Source: Actinomyces urinae (GTDB lineage: Bacteria > Actinomycetota > Actinomycetes > Actinomycetales > Actinomycetaceae). Taken from it: DNA of 64,000 bases. The position numbers were made by a program, and so were the translations under genes. This document shows, in pieces, positions 45,220-54,716 of this stretch; position 1 is the first letter of the stretch; the number at the start of each line of letters is the position of its first letter. The notes under the pieces were generated by a model. The model searched no databases, was not told the origin of the DNA, and saw nothing but the letters and a program-made list of their open reading frames with translations. Where the stretch lies: assembly GCF_900119695.1 (NCBI RefSeq), contig NZ_LT632547.1:1456893-1520892 (forward strand), read 5' to 3'.

Positions 45220-46500
45220 TTATGCGCCCTTCCAGTATTCTTCGAGCACGCGCGACATCGTCAGGTGGTCGCTAACGTGGCTCATTTCGCGAGCCGAGTG
45301 CATAGAGAGCAGACCAATGCCTACGTCCACGGTGGTGATCCCTAAGCGCGTTGCCGTTAGCGGTCCAATGGTAGATCCGCACGGCATCGCGTTATTAGAC
45401 ACGAACGCCTGCGCGGGCACTCCCGCAGCCTCGCACATGCGCGCCCAAAGCGCTGCTCCCACCGCGTCCGAAGCGTAACGCTGATTCGCGTTCAGCTTCA
45501 GCATCGGGCCCTTGCCCGGCATCGGATGGTTATTTGGGTCGTGGCGCTCGGCGTAGTTCGGGTGCACAAAATGCCCGGCATCAGCAGACACGCACGTGCT
45601 GCCTGCGAGCATCTGATGGTATCCGTCCTCGTCCTTGCCCAGGCCAGCCGCGATCCGACGTAGCGTTGTTTCAAGGATCGGGCCCGACGCTCCCGACCTG
45701 GTGGAAGACCCAACTTCTTCGTGATCAAATGCGGCAAACACCGCAATATCAGCAAAATCGGAAGCTTCCATGCGCTCTAAGGCGGTAAGGCCGGCGTGTA
45801 CTGAAGATAGGTTGTCCTGCCGTCCAGCCGCGAAGAATTCCTCGTCCAAACCAAAACGAGCCGGAGCCTGCGTTGCAAATGACACGAGGTCGTGGCCCAC
45901 AATGTCTCGCTCTGACTCCAGGCCAGCGAGCTGCGCCAAATGAGTGAATAGCGACTTGTCGCCCAGGGTCCACACCGGCTGCATGTGCTTTTGCCGGTCC
46001 AGCTTGAAACCTGAGTTAATATCGCGATCCAAGTGAATCGCCAGTTGTGGAACGCGCGCAATCGGGCCCGTCTTAACCAAGTGCTCGTTGCCGTGGCGGT
46101 CCATAATTCGGCCGGCAAACCCGATCTCGCGGTCCAGCCACGAGTTCAGCAGCAGGCCGCCGTACAGCTCGACATCAATCTGACCCCAACCGTCGGGCGA
46201 CTTCGACGAGCCGGACGGTTTTACCTTCAACCCTGGTGAATCCGTGTGGCACCCAACGATCCGGAAGGCCGGCCGGACCGCCTCCTCGGGAATGAACCAC
46301 GCCATCACCGCGCCATCTCGCACAAAGAAATGGCCACCCGGCGTGACATCCACCGGATCGCATTCAAGCATCTGCGAATACCCGTGGGCTTTCAGCCTGG
46401 TGGCAATCTCCCGTGCTGCGTGAAAAGAAGAGGGGGAAGCCTCAATGAACTTCCCGAAATCCTCTACCTGCTTAACTTCTGCATCACTAAAAATACTCAC
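45220..46500 (-). CDS. M18 family aminopeptidase
   Basis: Zinc aminopeptidase of family M18, 426 aa, normal length. Metal and catalytic blocks are VGCHTDSPGLKVKPSG, AVFAAFDHEEVGSSTRSGA and SADAGHFVHPNYAERHDP, plus the closing TVDVGIGLLSMHSAREM. Cytoplasmic, removes N-terminal (often acidic or neutral) residues from peptides. GTG 46500 has TAGTTT 6 bases upstream; the first three bases of that hexamer are the stop codon of the GNAT gene, so it probably has its own leaderless promoter rather than depending on read-through. Confidence 0.92.
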   Translation of the reverse strand: MSIFSDAEVKQVEDFGKFIEASPSSFHAAREIATRLKAHGYSQMLECDPVDVTPGGHFFVRDGAVMAWFIPEEAVRPAFRIVGCHTDSPGLKVKPSGSSKSPDGWGQIDVELYGGLLLNSWLDREIGFAGRIMDRHGNEHLVKTGPIARVPQLAIHLDRDINSGFKLDRQKHMQPVWTLGDKSLFTHLAQLAGLESERDIVGHDLVSFATQAPARFGLDEEFFAAGRQDNLSSVHAGLTALERMEASDFADIAVFAAFDHEEVGSSTRSGASGPILETTLRRIAAGLGKDEDGYHQMLAGSTCVSADAGHFVHPNYAERHDPNNHPMPGKGPMLKLNANQRYASDAVGAALWARMCEAAGVPAQAFVSNNAMPCGSTIGPLTATRLGITTVDVGIGLLSMHSAREMSHVSDHLTMSRVLEEYWKGA

Positions 46501-46506
46501 GTATCC

Positions 46507-46512
46507 AAACTA
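46507..46512 (-). promoter_or_regulatory. -10 element TAGTTT overlapping the GNAT stop codon
   Basis: On minus TAGTTT, then GGATAC, then GTG 46500. TAG is also the GNAT stop. Confidence 0.45.
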
Positions 46513-46944
46513 GCAGCAATAGCGGTACACATTGGTCTCACGCTGCTCAAAACCAGCCCGGCGGTACAGGCGATTCGCTGCCTCGCGGGTGGGGCGTGAT
46601 GTCAAGTCCACGGTTTTCGCACCAATCTTGTGCGCGTACTCAACCGATGCGTCTACCAGCTGGCGGCCAGCGCCCTGACCGCGAGTTTCTTCGGCCACCA
46701 CAACGTCCTCAACCCAGGCGCGCACGCCCGTTGGAATCTCGAACACCACCAGTGTTAGCATGCCCAAAATGTTGTCCGGATCATCATCTGTCGTGTACAC
46801 AAATAGTGTTGTAGAAGGCTGTCCCAGGAAGCGTGCTACGTCCTCTCCGCTCATTGAAGTGGCAGAAGATGAAAGCTGTGGCAGTAGCTTGTTCATGCCG
46901 TCAATAACGGCCTTAGACGCCTCATTCACAATCTTGATAGCCAT
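46510..46944 (-). CDS. GNAT family N-acetyltransferase
   Basis: A 144-aa acetyltransferase of the GNAT fold. The acetyl-CoA-binding motif VVAEETRGQGAGRQLVDASVEYA (motif A, R-G-Q-G-A-G) is intact and followed by the strand IGAKTVDLTSRPTREAANRLYRRAGF. The acceptor is unknown. AAAGGGG lies 8 bases before ATG 46944. It is divergent from thrC and directly upstream of the aminopeptidase gene. Confidence 0.87.
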   Translation of the reverse strand: MAIKIVNEASKAVIDGMNKLLPQLSSSATSMSGEDVARFLGQPSTTLFVYTTDDDPDNILGMLTLVVFEIPTGVRAWVEDVVVAEETRGQGAGRQLVDASVEYAHKIGAKTVDLTSRPTREAANRLYRRAGFEQRETNVYRYCC

Positions 46945-47079
46945 GACGTGTCCCCTTTGTGGTTGATAATTTTCTTCATTCTAAAACGAGGAGGGGGCCC
47001 GCGCGCAGACCTGGGATAAAGTGGCGCGCAACTTTTGCCCCACACTCTGGAACGCTCGGAAGCCAGGGCGCGAAATCGG

Positions 47080-47085
47080 TAGGCT
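47080..47085 (+). promoter_or_regulatory. -10 element TAGGCT, leaderless start of thrC
   Basis: TAGGCT, then TACCGC, then ATG 47092; no ribosome site. Confidence 0.55.
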
Positions 47086-47091
47086 TACCGC

Positions 47092-48537
47092 ATGCGCTAC
47101 ATTTCTACTCGCGGAGTGCCAACCGACCGGGCCCGCACGTTCACCGAGATTCTCCTCGCGGGCCTCGCGCCCGATGGCGGCCTCTACATGCCTGTCGAAT
47201 ACCCGCAGGTAGATCCGGATACGCTGCTGGAATGGTCCAAGGTTTTCCGGGAAGAAGGATACGCGGCCCTCGCTTTTGAGGTAATGCGCCTCTACATTGA
47301 TGACATTCCCGAAGAGGACTTGCGGGAAATGTGTAAGCGCGCATACAGCGTAGAGAACTTCGGTTCGCGCGCGGTTGCGCCCATGACGCAACTATCTGAC
47401 CACATTTGGCTGTTGCACCTGTCTAATGGACCAACCGCTGCGTTTAAAGACATGGCGATGCAAATGCTGGGGCAACTTTTTGAGTACGCGCTGAGCCAGA
47501 GTGGGCAAGAGCTCAACATTCTGGGGGCAACTTCGGGAGACACCGGCTCTTCGGCCGAATACGCGATGCTAGGCAAGGCCGGAATCCGCGTCTTTATGCT
47601 CACGCCCGCCGGCCGCATGACGCCATTCCAGCAGGCGCAAATGTATGGCATTGATGACCCGGCGATTGTCAACATTGCTCTCGACGGAGTTTTTGATGAC
47701 TGCCAAGACGTGGTGAAGGCAATCTCGGCAGACGCTGACTTCAAAGCGCGTTACAGCATTGGAGCGGTGAACTCGATTAATTGGGCTCGCCTGCTCGCCC
47801 AAGTGGTGTATTACGTAGCCGCATGGATCCAAGCTAGTGGCACGCCTGCCAATAAGGTCTCATTCTCAGTGCCAACGGGTAACTTTGGCGATGTTTTCGC
47901 CGGCCACGTCGCGCGCAGCATGGGCGTGCCCATTGACCGGCTGATTGTTGCAACCAACGAGAACAATGTACTTGATGAGTTCTACCGAACCGGCATTTAT
48001 CGCGTTCGTTCCTCTGAGCAGACTTTCAAAACGTCAAGCCCGTCGATGGACATCTCTAAAGCGTCCAACTTCGAACGTTTCGTGTTTGACCTGGTTGAGC
48101 GTGACCAGGCGCGCGTGCGTGAACTGTTTGTGAACCAGCTGGGCGCTCGCGGAGAGTTCTCTTTGGCCAATACGCGTGAGTTTAAAGATGCGCGCCGTAA
48201 GTTCGGTTTCCTTTCGGGATCTTCAACGCACGCTGACCGGATCGACTCGATCCAGTCGGTATACCGCCATGACCGCGTCCTCATTGACCCGCACACCGCG
48301 GATGCGTGGAAGGTTGCGCGCGATGCTCTGCGCGGGGGAGCGGTGGAACAGCCCCTCATTGTCCTCGAAACCGCTCTTGCGGTGAAGTTTGCTGAAACCA
48401 TTGAAGAGGCGTTGGGAATCACGCCGGAAGTGCCCGAGCGTTTCGCTTCGGTGATGGATGCCGGCCGCCACGTGGTAGATCTACCCAATGACCCTGAAGC
48501 GGTGAAGGCTCTGATTCGCGAGGTTGTAGACGGCTAA
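47092..48537 (+). CDS. thrC: Threonine synthase
   Basis: PLP enzyme that converts O-phosphohomoserine to threonine. It has 481 aa, the longer class of threonine synthases. It opens MRYISTRGVPTDRARTF and has the PLP lysine in LSNGPTAAFKDMAMQMLG, with GATSGDTGSSAEYA and SFSVPTGNFGDVFAGHVARSMG forming the phosphate site. A TAGGCT hexamer 6 bases before ATG indicates a leaderless mRNA. Other threonine pathway genes (hom, thrB) are not nearby. Convergent with the LysE gene over a 40-base gap without an obvious terminator. Confidence 0.95.
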   Translation: MRYISTRGVPTDRARTFTEILLAGLAPDGGLYMPVEYPQVDPDTLLEWSKVFREEGYAALAFEVMRLYIDDIPEEDLREMCKRAYSVENFGSRAVAPMTQLSDHIWLLHLSNGPTAAFKDMAMQMLGQLFEYALSQSGQELNILGATSGDTGSSAEYAMLGKAGIRVFMLTPAGRMTPFQQAQMYGIDDPAIVNIALDGVFDDCQDVVKAISADADFKARYSIGAVNSINWARLLAQVVYYVAAWIQASGTPANKVSFSVPTGNFGDVFAGHVARSMGVPIDRLIVATNENNVLDEFYRTGIYRVRSSEQTFKTSSPSMDISKASNFERFVFDLVERDQARVRELFVNQLGARGEFSLANTREFKDARRKFGFLSGSSTHADRIDSIQSVYRHDRVLIDPHTADAWKVARDALRGGAVEQPLIVLETALAVKFAETIEEALGITPEVPERFASVMDAGRHVVDLPNDPEAVKALIREVVDG

Positions 48538-48577
48538 AGTCATGGCGCGCAGTGTGGTAACGCTGATGCTACGGCAC

Positions 48578-49240
48578 TTAGGCGAAGAGCGTCCCCCACG
48601 GGATTAGGGCTACGCCTAGAATCACGAACAGTCCGCCAAGGGCGGCATCGATCGGTTTATGCAAGCGTTCATAACCTTGCACAAAAGCCGGCATTGACGC
48701 GGCGAGGGCAACCGCGGTGAACCAACAGCTGGAAATCGCTACCATCACCAGGGTGAGCGCCCCGCCTTCCAAAAAGGTGATCGAGGGCGGCAACATTGAG
48801 GCAAACAGAGTTGTGAAAAAGATGACCGCCTTCGGGTTGCCAACTGTTGTGGTCAAGAAACCGAGGCGGAATGCCTTCCAAGCCGGGTAGGGCTCGTTCG
48901 AGGGTGCTGCTGGCTCCTCATCCGCGCCTTCAGAGGGGGCCTCATTCCTCGCACGCATAAGTGAGACAAGAATACGGATGCCGTAGCCCGCAAGGAATAT
49001 GGCGCCGACTAGGCGAACCGCGAAAAACGCAGTTTCAGAGCGTGAAATGAGGGCCACCACCCCGGCCATGGTGCCTACCGCCCACGCGGAAGTGCCCGTG
49101 CCAATGCCAATGCCCGTTGCTATTCCGCGGCTACGCCCCCTTGAAAGAGTCATGCGTAGCGTCGCCAGAAAGTCAGGGCCCGGCGAAATGACCGCCAGAG
49201 TGAACGTTGTTAAGAGCGTCATCCAAGTAGATGCAGTCAC
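48578..49240 (-). CDS. LysE family amino-acid/threonine exporter
   Basis: A 220-aa inner-membrane exporter with about six hydrophobic segments. It has the RhtB/LysE N-terminal pattern AVISPGPDFLATLRMTLSRGRSRG and a second block AFRLGFLTTTVGNPKAVIFF. A charged loop (about 105-125, ARNEAPSEGADEEP) separates the halves. The GTG at 49240 overlaps the stop of the upstream zincin gene (TAGTG); GTG 49249 is an alternative. Its position tail-to-tail with thrC suggests, but does not prove, threonine or homoserine export. Confidence 0.88.
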   Translation of the reverse strand: MTASTWMTLLTTFTLAVISPGPDFLATLRMTLSRGRSRGIATGIGIGTGTSAWAVGTMAGVVALISRSETAFFAVRLVGAIFLAGYGIRILVSLMRARNEAPSEGADEEPAAPSNEPYPAWKAFRLGFLTTTVGNPKAVIFFTTLFASMLPPSITFLEGGALTLVMVAISSCWFTAVALAASMPAFVQGYERLHKPIDAALGGLFVILGVALIPWGTLFA

Positions 49241-49620
49241 TACGCCCACCCGAGTTCGTGCAACTGATCGTCATCAATGCCGAAGTGGTGGGAAACCTCG
49301 TGCACGATCGTCACCTTAATCTCGCGTCGAAGTTCCTCCACATCTGCGCACATGCGCAGTAACGGTAGCCGGAACAGCGTTATCTGGTCGGGCAAGTCAC
49401 CAAATCCGTAGTTGTCACGCTCGGTCAGATCGACGCCCTCATAAAGCCCCAACAGGTCAGAACCGTCCTCAGGTTCTTCGGCCACGAAAATCGCTACGTT
49501 GTCGGTGTTTTCGAGCATGGACTCAGGCAGCTGCGCAAGAACTTCCTCCACGAGGGTGGCGAAGGCGTCCTCGGATATGTCCAATGCGGTCTCGCCGCGC
49601 TCATCATTTTCGCTCGACAT
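49240..49620 (-). CDS. Small metallopeptidase (zincin_1 family)
   Basis: A 126-aa protein of the small zincin family common in actinobacteria. The motif HEVSHHFGID (HExxH plus a third ligand further on) and the closing DDQLHELGW are typical. The N-terminal part has ALDISEDAFATLVEEVLAQLPESM and DNVAIFVAEEP. Peptidase activity has not been established for the family generally. It is probably leaderless: TAACAT ends 7 bases before ATG 49620. It overlaps the LysE gene by one base, so the two form an operon. Confidence 0.85.
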   Translation of the reverse strand: MSSENDERGETALDISEDAFATLVEEVLAQLPESMLENTDNVAIFVAEEPEDGSDLLGLYEGVDLTERDNYGFGDLPDQITLFRLPLLRMCADVEELRREIKVTIVHEVSHHFGIDDDQLHELGWA

Positions 49621-49627
49621 GTACCCG

Positions 49628-49633
49628 ATGTTA
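49628..49633 (-). promoter_or_regulatory. -10 element TAACAT, leaderless start of the zincin gene
   Basis: On minus TAACAT, seven bases, then ATG 49620. Confidence 0.45.
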
Positions 49634-49742
49634 ACGGCCTAACGTCTGCCTACGCACGTCTAAGTCGTGGCCAAGAAACGCACAGCGTGGCGCGGTTCAC
49701 ACAAAACGGCTGAGAGGTGGGAATAAACGAAAGGCGCTAGAG

Positions 49743-49763
49743 GTTGAGCTTAGTAGACTCAAG
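49743..49763. promoter_or_regulatory. HAIR operator 1 (HspR site) upstream of dnaK
   Basis: GTTGAGC-N7-ACTCAAG, matching the HspR consensus CTTGAGT-N7-ACTCAAG with two differences in the left arm. It lies upstream of the -35 element. Confidence 0.85.
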
Positions 49764-49778
49764 TTTGGAGCATTCGGG

Positions 49779-49806
49779 TTGACAGGGTGGCCGCGAAAGG
49801 TAGACT
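49779..49806 (+). promoter_or_regulatory. dnaK promoter TTGACA N16 TAGACT
   Basis: TTGACA at 49779-49784 and TAGACT at 49801-49806. The second HAIR operator begins inside the -10, so HspR binding would block initiation. Confidence 0.75.
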
Positions 49807-49825
49807 TGAGTGCAACAGACTCAAC
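49805..49825. promoter_or_regulatory. HAIR operator 2 (HspR site) overlapping the dnaK -10
   Basis: CTTGAGT-N7-ACTCAAC, one mismatch to the consensus, placed on the expected transcription start region. Confidence 0.88.
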
Positions 49826-49851
49826 TTGATTTTATGAAGGAGGCCATTGAT

Positions 49852-51717
49852 ATGGCACGTGCAGTAGGTATTGACCTTGGCACCACGAACTCGGCAATCG
49901 CCACGCTTGAAGGTGGCGAGCCCACAATCATCGCGAACGCGGAAGGTGTGCGTACCACCCCGTCCGTTGTCGCATTCTCAAAAACGGGCGAGGTCCTGGT
50001 AGGTGAAATCGCAAAACGCCAGGCAGTGACAAACGTTGATCGCACCATCATGTCGGTTAAGCGCCACATGGGCACCGACTGGGAAGTGAAGATTGACGAC
50101 AAGGCTTACACGGCTCAGGAAATCTCCGCTCGTATTCTTGGCAAGCTCAAGCGCGACGCAGAGGAGTACCTCGGCGAGCCGATTACCGATGCAGTGATTA
50201 CCGTTCCCGCATACTTCAACGACGCTGAGCGTCAGGCAACGAAGGACGCGGGCCGCATTGCCGGCATGAACGTAACCCGTATCGTGAACGAGCCTACCGC
50301 GGCTGCTCTCGCATACGGCCTCGAAAAGGGTAAGGAAGACGAGCTCATCCTCGTATTCGACCTCGGTGGCGGTACGTTTGACGTTTCACTCCTCGAAATC
50401 GGTAAGGACACTGAGGACGGCGCTGAGTTCTCCACGATCGAGGTTCGTGCAACTTCCGGTGACAACCGCCTCGGTGGCGACGACTGGGATAAGGCAATCG
50501 TGGACTGGCTGGTCAGTCAGGTAAAGAGCAAGACCGGTAACGACCTATCGAAGGATCCGGTAGCGATGCAGCGTCTGCGTGACGCGGCAGAGCAGGCAAA
50601 GAAGGAACTCTCATCCGCAACTTCCACGAACATTTCGCTGCAGTACCTCACGATGGTTGACGGCGTACCCGTCCACCTCGACGAGTCGCTGAGCCGCGCA
50701 AAGTTTGAGGAAATGACGGCTGACCTGCTTGATCGCACGCGCGCTCCGTTCGAGGCTGTGATCCGCGATGCGGGCATTTCGGTGAACGACATCGATCATG
50801 TGATCTTGGTTGGTGGCTCCACCCGTATGCCAGCTGTTGCCGAGGTGGTTAAGAAGATGACGGGCGGCAAGGAGCCCTCGAAGTCCGTTAACCCGGACGA
50901 AGTTGTAGCGCTTGGCGCTGCCCTCCAGGCAGGCGTAATGCAGGGTGACCGCAAGGACGTCCTCCTCATCGACGTGACGCCGCTATCGCTTGGCATTGAA
51001 ACCAAGGGCGGCTTCATGACGAAGCTGATTGACCGCAACACCGCGATCCCGACGAAGTCCACGGAGATCTTCTCGACGGCTGAAGACAACCAGCCTTCGG
51101 TTCTGATCCAGGTGTTCCAGGGTGAGCGCGAGTTCGCTCGCGACAACAAGCCGCTGGGAACGTTCGAGCTGACCGGCATTGCGCCGGCTCCGCGCGGCAT
51201 CCCGCAGATTGAGGTCACGTTCGACATTGACGCGAACGGTATTGTGCACGTGTCCGCTAAGGATCGCGGCACGGGCAAGGAGCAGTCGATGACGATCACC
51301 GGCGGCTCCGCACTACCGAAGGACGAGATCGACCGCATGGTTAAGGAAGCGGAAGCTCACGCGAAAGAGGACAAGAAGCGTCGTGAAGACGCGGAGGTCC
51401 GCAACCTTGCTGAGCAGACCGTATACCAGATGGAGAAGATCTTGAAGGACGAGGCGGACAAGATCTCGGACGAGACGGCGAATGCTGTCAAGACCGATGT
51501 CGAGGCCGTCAAGAAGGCGCTTGAGGGCGACGACACCGAAGCGGTGAAGAAGGCACTTGAGACGCTGAACGAGTCCGGCATGAAGATCGGCCAGGAGGTC
51601 TACCAGGCTGCACAGGCCGAGCAGGCCCAGCAGGCTGAAGGTCAGGCCGCTGACGCTGGTAATGAAGACGACGTCATCGACGCGGAAGTTGTCGATGAAG
51701 AAGAGGACAACAAGTGA
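49852..51717 (+). CDS. dnaK: Chaperone protein DnaK (Hsp70)
   Basis: ATP-dependent Hsp70 chaperone, 621 aa. The nucleotide-binding domain opens [20 protein letters not shown] and has [15 protein letters not shown] and [17 protein letters not shown]. The linker [18 protein letters not shown] leads into the substrate domain, and the acidic tail ([15 protein letters not shown]) is typical. ATG 49852 has GAAGGAGG upstream; an upstream frame reaching 49810 overlaps the operator and is rejected. First gene of dnaK-grpE-dnaJ-hspR, controlled by two HAIR sites. Confidence 0.98.
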   Translation: MARAVGIDLGTTNSAIATLEGGEPTIIANAEGVRTTPSVVAFSKTGEVLVGEIAKRQAVTNVDRTIMSVKRHMGTDWEVKIDDKAYTAQEISARILGKLKRDAEEYLGEPITDAVITVPAYFNDAERQATKDAGRIAGMNVTRIVNEPTAAALAYGLEKGKEDELILVFDLGGGTFDVSLLEIGKDTEDGAEFSTIEVRATSGDNRLGGDDWDKAIVDWLVSQVKSKTGNDLSKDPVAMQRLRDAAEQAKKELSSATSTNISLQYLTMVDGVPVHLDESLSRAKFEEMTADLLDRTRAPFEAVIRDAGISVNDIDHVILVGGSTRMPAVAEVVKKMTGGKEPSKSVNPDEVVALGAALQAGVMQGDRKDVLLIDVTPLSLGIETKGGFMTKLIDRNTAIPTKSTEIFSTAEDNQPSVLIQVFQGEREFARDNKPLGTFELTGIAPAPRGIPQIEVTFDIDANGIVHVSAKDRGTGKEQSMTITGGSALPKDEIDRMVKEAEAHAKEDKKRREDAEVRNLAEQTVYQMEKILKDEADKISDETANAVKTDVEAVKKALEGDDTEAVKKALETLNESGMKIGQEVYQAAQAEQAQQAEGQAADAGNEDDVIDAEVVDEEEDNK

Positions 51718-52340
51718 GTGAAGAGCAAAATCGCGATCCCTTCGAGGACCGTGAGGAAGGTGCGGGGGAAGACCCCCGCACCGGCTCTGGCTCGCAATCA
51801 TCCCCCGGCCAGCCAGCTGATCCGAATGATATTTCGCATTTGGAGGAGCAGCTTGCAGATGTCAACGCGGAAGCGGACGTCGATGATCCGGCGGCGCTGC
51901 GCGAAGAACTAGCGAAGCAGGGCGATGAGCTTGCGCGCGCGAGGGCTGACCATTACAACCTCACGCAAACGCACAACAACTATGTGCGCCGCTCGAAGGC
52001 CGACATGTCCAACGCTCGCAAAATCGGACAGAGCGAGGTCGTGGAGGCGCTGATGCCGGTGCTGGACGACATTGCTGCGGCTCGTGATGCGGGCGCGCTA
52101 GAAGACGGCCCGTTCGCATCGATTGCGAACAAGTTGGAGCAGACGCTGGCTTCCCAGTTTGGGATTGAGCGCTTCGGCGCAGTTGGTGATGAGTTTGATC
52201 CAATGATTCACGAGGCCGTTATGGCGCAACCATCTTCTGACGTGCAGGTGGAAACGGTTGCGCAGGTTATCCAGGCGGGTTACAAGATCGATGACAAGGT
52301 GCTACGTGCAGCGAAGGTCATCGTGGCAAACCCGCAGTAG
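51714..52340 (+). CDS. grpE: Nucleotide exchange factor GrpE
   Basis: Exchanges ADP for ATP on DnaK, 208 aa. An acidic, Gly/Ser/Pro-rich disordered N-terminus (1-45) precedes a long helix (about 45-110, [22 protein letters not shown]) and the beta-wing domain that ends [27 protein letters not shown] 51714 overlaps the dnaK stop by 4 bases. Confidence 0.96.
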   Translation: MSEEQNRDPFEDREEGAGEDPRTGSGSQSSPGQPADPNDISHLEEQLADVNAEADVDDPAALREELAKQGDELARARADHYNLTQTHNNYVRRSKADMSNARKIGQSEVVEALMPVLDDIAAARDAGALEDGPFASIANKLEQTLASQFGIERFGAVGDEFDPMIHEAVMAQPSSDVQVETVAQVIQAGYKIDDKVLRAAKVIVANPQ

Positions 52341-52369
52341 CTGCAACAAAACTTTGGAGGTGAGAAGTA

Positions 52370-53386
52370 GTGGCTGGACAAGATTGGATGGAGAAGGACT
52401 TTTATAAGACGCTGGGCGTGTCTAAGGATGCGTCGGAGTCGGAGATCAAGAAGGCTTACCGAAAGCTTGCGCGCAAGCATCACCCTGACCAGAATCCGGG
52501 TGATAAGAGCGCGGAGGAAAAGTTCAAGGCGGTTGGCGAGGCCTACCAGGTTTTGTCTGATCCGAAGCAGCGTAAGCAGTACGACGCGATTCGTGCGATG
52601 GCTGGCGGAGGGGCTCGCTTCTCTGCGGGGCCGGGTGGTTCTGCCTCTGGGTTTGAAGACGTTTTCTCCATGTTTGGTGGGGGAGGAAACGGCTCTCGGG
52701 TTCGGTTCTCTACTTCTGGCGGCTCATCCGGTGCGGGTTTTGAAGATATCCTTTCGAACCTGTTTGCCGGTGGCGGCCAGGGTAGCGCCCCGAATTTCTC
52801 GGATTTCGCGGGTAGGGGAGCATTTGGCCAGGCCGCGCAAAAGGGCGCTGACCTCTCGGCTGCTACCACTTTGACGCTACGCCAGGCTGTGGAGGGTGCG
52901 ACGCTGAAGATGACCGTCGAGGGACGGTCAATGACGGTGCGCGTGCCGGCCGGCGTGACGGATGGGCAGAAGGTTCGTTTGCGCGGCAAAGGCAGGCCGG
53001 GCGTGAACGGGGGGCCTGCGGGCGACCTCGTGGTTGCGATCTCGCTTGAGAAGCATCCGGTGTTCAGCCTGGACGGGCAGAACTTGCGCATGAAGTTGCC
53101 GGTTTCGTTTACCGAGGCCGCGCTAGGCGCAAGTGTTTCCGTACCGCTACTCGATGGCTCATCCGTGACAGTGAAGGTGCCGCAGGGCACGTCCTCTGGG
53201 GCGCTTTTGCGAGTCCGCGGCCGCGGCGTGAAGAAGGGGCGCAAGAAGGGTGACCTCATTATTGAAACTGAGGTTGCTGTGCCTAAGAACATGTCGAAGG
53301 AAGCGAGGGCGGCTGTGGCGAAGCTCGGTGAGCTAACCGCTGACTTCGATCCGCGTCAAGATCTAGAAGCAAACGCTCGTAAGTAG
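52370..53386 (+). CDS. dnaJ: DnaJ/CbpA-type co-chaperone without zinc finger
   Basis: J-domain co-chaperone of 338 aa. The J domain (9-72) has HPD in [10 protein letters not shown] Gly/Ser/Phe-rich linker spans about 75-160. The two C-terminal beta-barrel domains follow ([38 protein letters not shown]). No CxxCxGxG repeats are present, so it is a type B DnaJ that cannot form the zinc-binding region of type A DnaJ. GTG start with GGAGGTGAGAAG. Third gene of the HspR operon. Confidence 0.94.
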   Translation: MAGQDWMEKDFYKTLGVSKDASESEIKKAYRKLARKHHPDQNPGDKSAEEKFKAVGEAYQVLSDPKQRKQYDAIRAMAGGGARFSAGPGGSASGFEDVFSMFGGGGNGSRVRFSTSGGSSGAGFEDILSNLFAGGGQGSAPNFSDFAGRGAFGQAAQKGADLSAATTLTLRQAVEGATLKMTVEGRSMTVRVPAGVTDGQKVRLRGKGRPGVNGGPAGDLVVAISLEKHPVFSLDGQNLRMKLPVSFTEAALGASVSVPLLDGSSVTVKVPQGTSSGALLRVRGRGVKKGRKKGDLIIETEVAVPKNMSKEARAAVAKLGELTADFDPRQDLEANARK

Positions 53387-53397
53387 AAGGAGGTCAT

Positions 53398-53853
53398 ATG
53401 GCGAACAAGAGAGGTGCAACCTACGTTATTTCGGTTGCTGCTGAACTTGCGGGTATGCATCCGCAAACGCTTCGCCAGTATGACCGTCTGGGCATAGTCA
53501 CGCCGGCGCGCACAAAGGGGCGGGGCCGCCGCTACAGTGCAAGCGACGTCGAGCGGCTGCGTGAAGTTCAGCGCCTATCGCAAGACGAGGGCGTGAACTT
53601 GGAGGGCATCCGGCAGATTCTAGAACTGAAACAGCGTCTAGACGAGACCGCTGAGGCTATGCAGCTAATGCGCGAAGAGCTGAAAATGCTGCGCGCGCTG
53701 GTGCAGGAGGAAAGCGAGAGGCGATCGCGCGTTTTTGCGGCCACACCCGATGGTAGTGTGCACACGGTTCGCCGTGGCAGGCGCGTGCGCGTTTCTGGTA
53801 ATGAACTGGTGCGTCATCCACAATCAGGGGCGCTGGTACTTTTCCGGCGCTAG
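53398..53853 (+). CDS. hspR: Heat-shock repressor HspR (MerR family)
   Basis: MerR-type repressor of 151 aa that binds HAIR operators, usually with DnaK as co-repressor. The winged helix is SVAAELAGMHPQTLRQYDRLG, then the RGRRYSASDVERLREVQRL wing. The dimerisation helix spans about 70-110. A basic tail with RRGRRVRVSG follows. AAGGAGG lies 5 bases before ATG. Its operators are found at dnaK (two) and clpB (one) in this window. Confidence 0.95.
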   Translation: MANKRGATYVISVAAELAGMHPQTLRQYDRLGIVTPARTKGRGRRYSASDVERLREVQRLSQDEGVNLEGIRQILELKQRLDETAEAMQLMREELKMLRALVQEESERRSRVFAATPDGSVHTVRRGRRVRVSGNELVRHPQSGALVLFRR

Positions 53854-53867
53854 ACCACATGGAATTG

Positions 53868-53901
53868 AAACTGGGGGTGAGTTTTCTCGCCCCCAGTTTT
53901 T
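53868..53901 (+). terminator. Terminator after hspR
   Basis: Stem AAACTGGGGGTGAG with CTCGCCCCCAGTTT (one G-U), loop TTTT, T tail. Confidence 0.87.
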
Positions 53902-53975
53902 CTGTTTGAACAAAGCTATCTTGTGCGTGCCGACGGTTTCGCTCAGTCGGTCATCCTCGCCAAGATTTGCGTCGA

Positions 53976-54617
53976 CTAACCCACCGCCTCGCCGGGCTTA
54001 AAACTCATGGTCTCACCATTTTCGTGCGTGCACGTAGTCGCGCCCTCGTTTATTGCGCACGTGAACTTGCTGGCGGTGATGACTTCACCATCATTCAGGA
54101 TGGGCGCTGACAATAGATTGTTTTCGCAAAACTCGGCAGAAAAATCGTCTAACGAGGCTGGGCCGCTCAGGCACATTTGCTGAAGCGGCACATCCGACTG
54201 GCACCTGCCGTACTCGACGCCGTCTGCGGAGAGCGTAGCTGCAGTTCCACTGAAAACACCCTGGTCGCACGGAGCGTCTTCCACGGGGAAAGGTGGGAAT
54301 GCTTCACAGCGAACGTAAGGGGCGGAGGCTGCCCCCTCGACAATAATGGTGCAAAGAACCGAATGGTCACTGTTTGCAAACCAGTAGCCCGCATTGCCGG
54401 CCTGCGCTAGTTCCGTGTTGGCGCCAAGCTGATATGCATCCAGATCGACCTGCTTGGTGCTGGCCTCGGATGGAGCGAGACTTTGAGCGCTAGTTTCGGA
54501 AGAGGTGGTGAGTGGAATCGGAGTGGCCGGAGGGCCTGGAAGCTCTTCGTCAGATGAACACGCTCCAAAAATCATTGCGGAACAAGCGAGCGCGGTCAGT
54601 GCTACGTGGCGCTTCAT
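53976..54617 (-). CDS. Putative secreted lipoprotein, cysteine-rich (DUF6636-like)
   Basis: A 213-aa protein with signal peptide MKRHVALTALACSAMIFGAC and lipobox FGAC (Cys20). A Thr/Ser/Pro linker (about 25-60) precedes a domain with eight cysteines. That domain has the pattern GYWFANSDHSVLCTI, YVRCEAF, APCDQG and KFTCAINEGATTCTHENGE, which resembles the actinobacterial cell-surface DUF6636 family. Function unknown. ATG 54617 has TTGGGAG upstream. Divergent from murT. Confidence 0.72.
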   Translation of the reverse strand: MKRHVALTALACSAMIFGACSSDEELPGPPATPIPLTTSSETSAQSLAPSEASTKQVDLDAYQLGANTELAQAGNAGYWFANSDHSVLCTIIVEGAASAPYVRCEAFPPFPVEDAPCDQGVFSGTAATLSADGVEYGRCQSDVPLQQMCLSGPASLDDFSAEFCENNLLSAPILNDGEVITASKFTCAINEGATTCTHENGETMSFKPGEAVG

Positions 54618-54716
54618 TTCTAACTCCCAACGGCCCAAGACGATGAGCGTAATTATTTCGGTGACCCCAAACATTTGTAAACTGAGTCTTGTTCATCTTA
54701 ACGAGAGGTGCGGACA

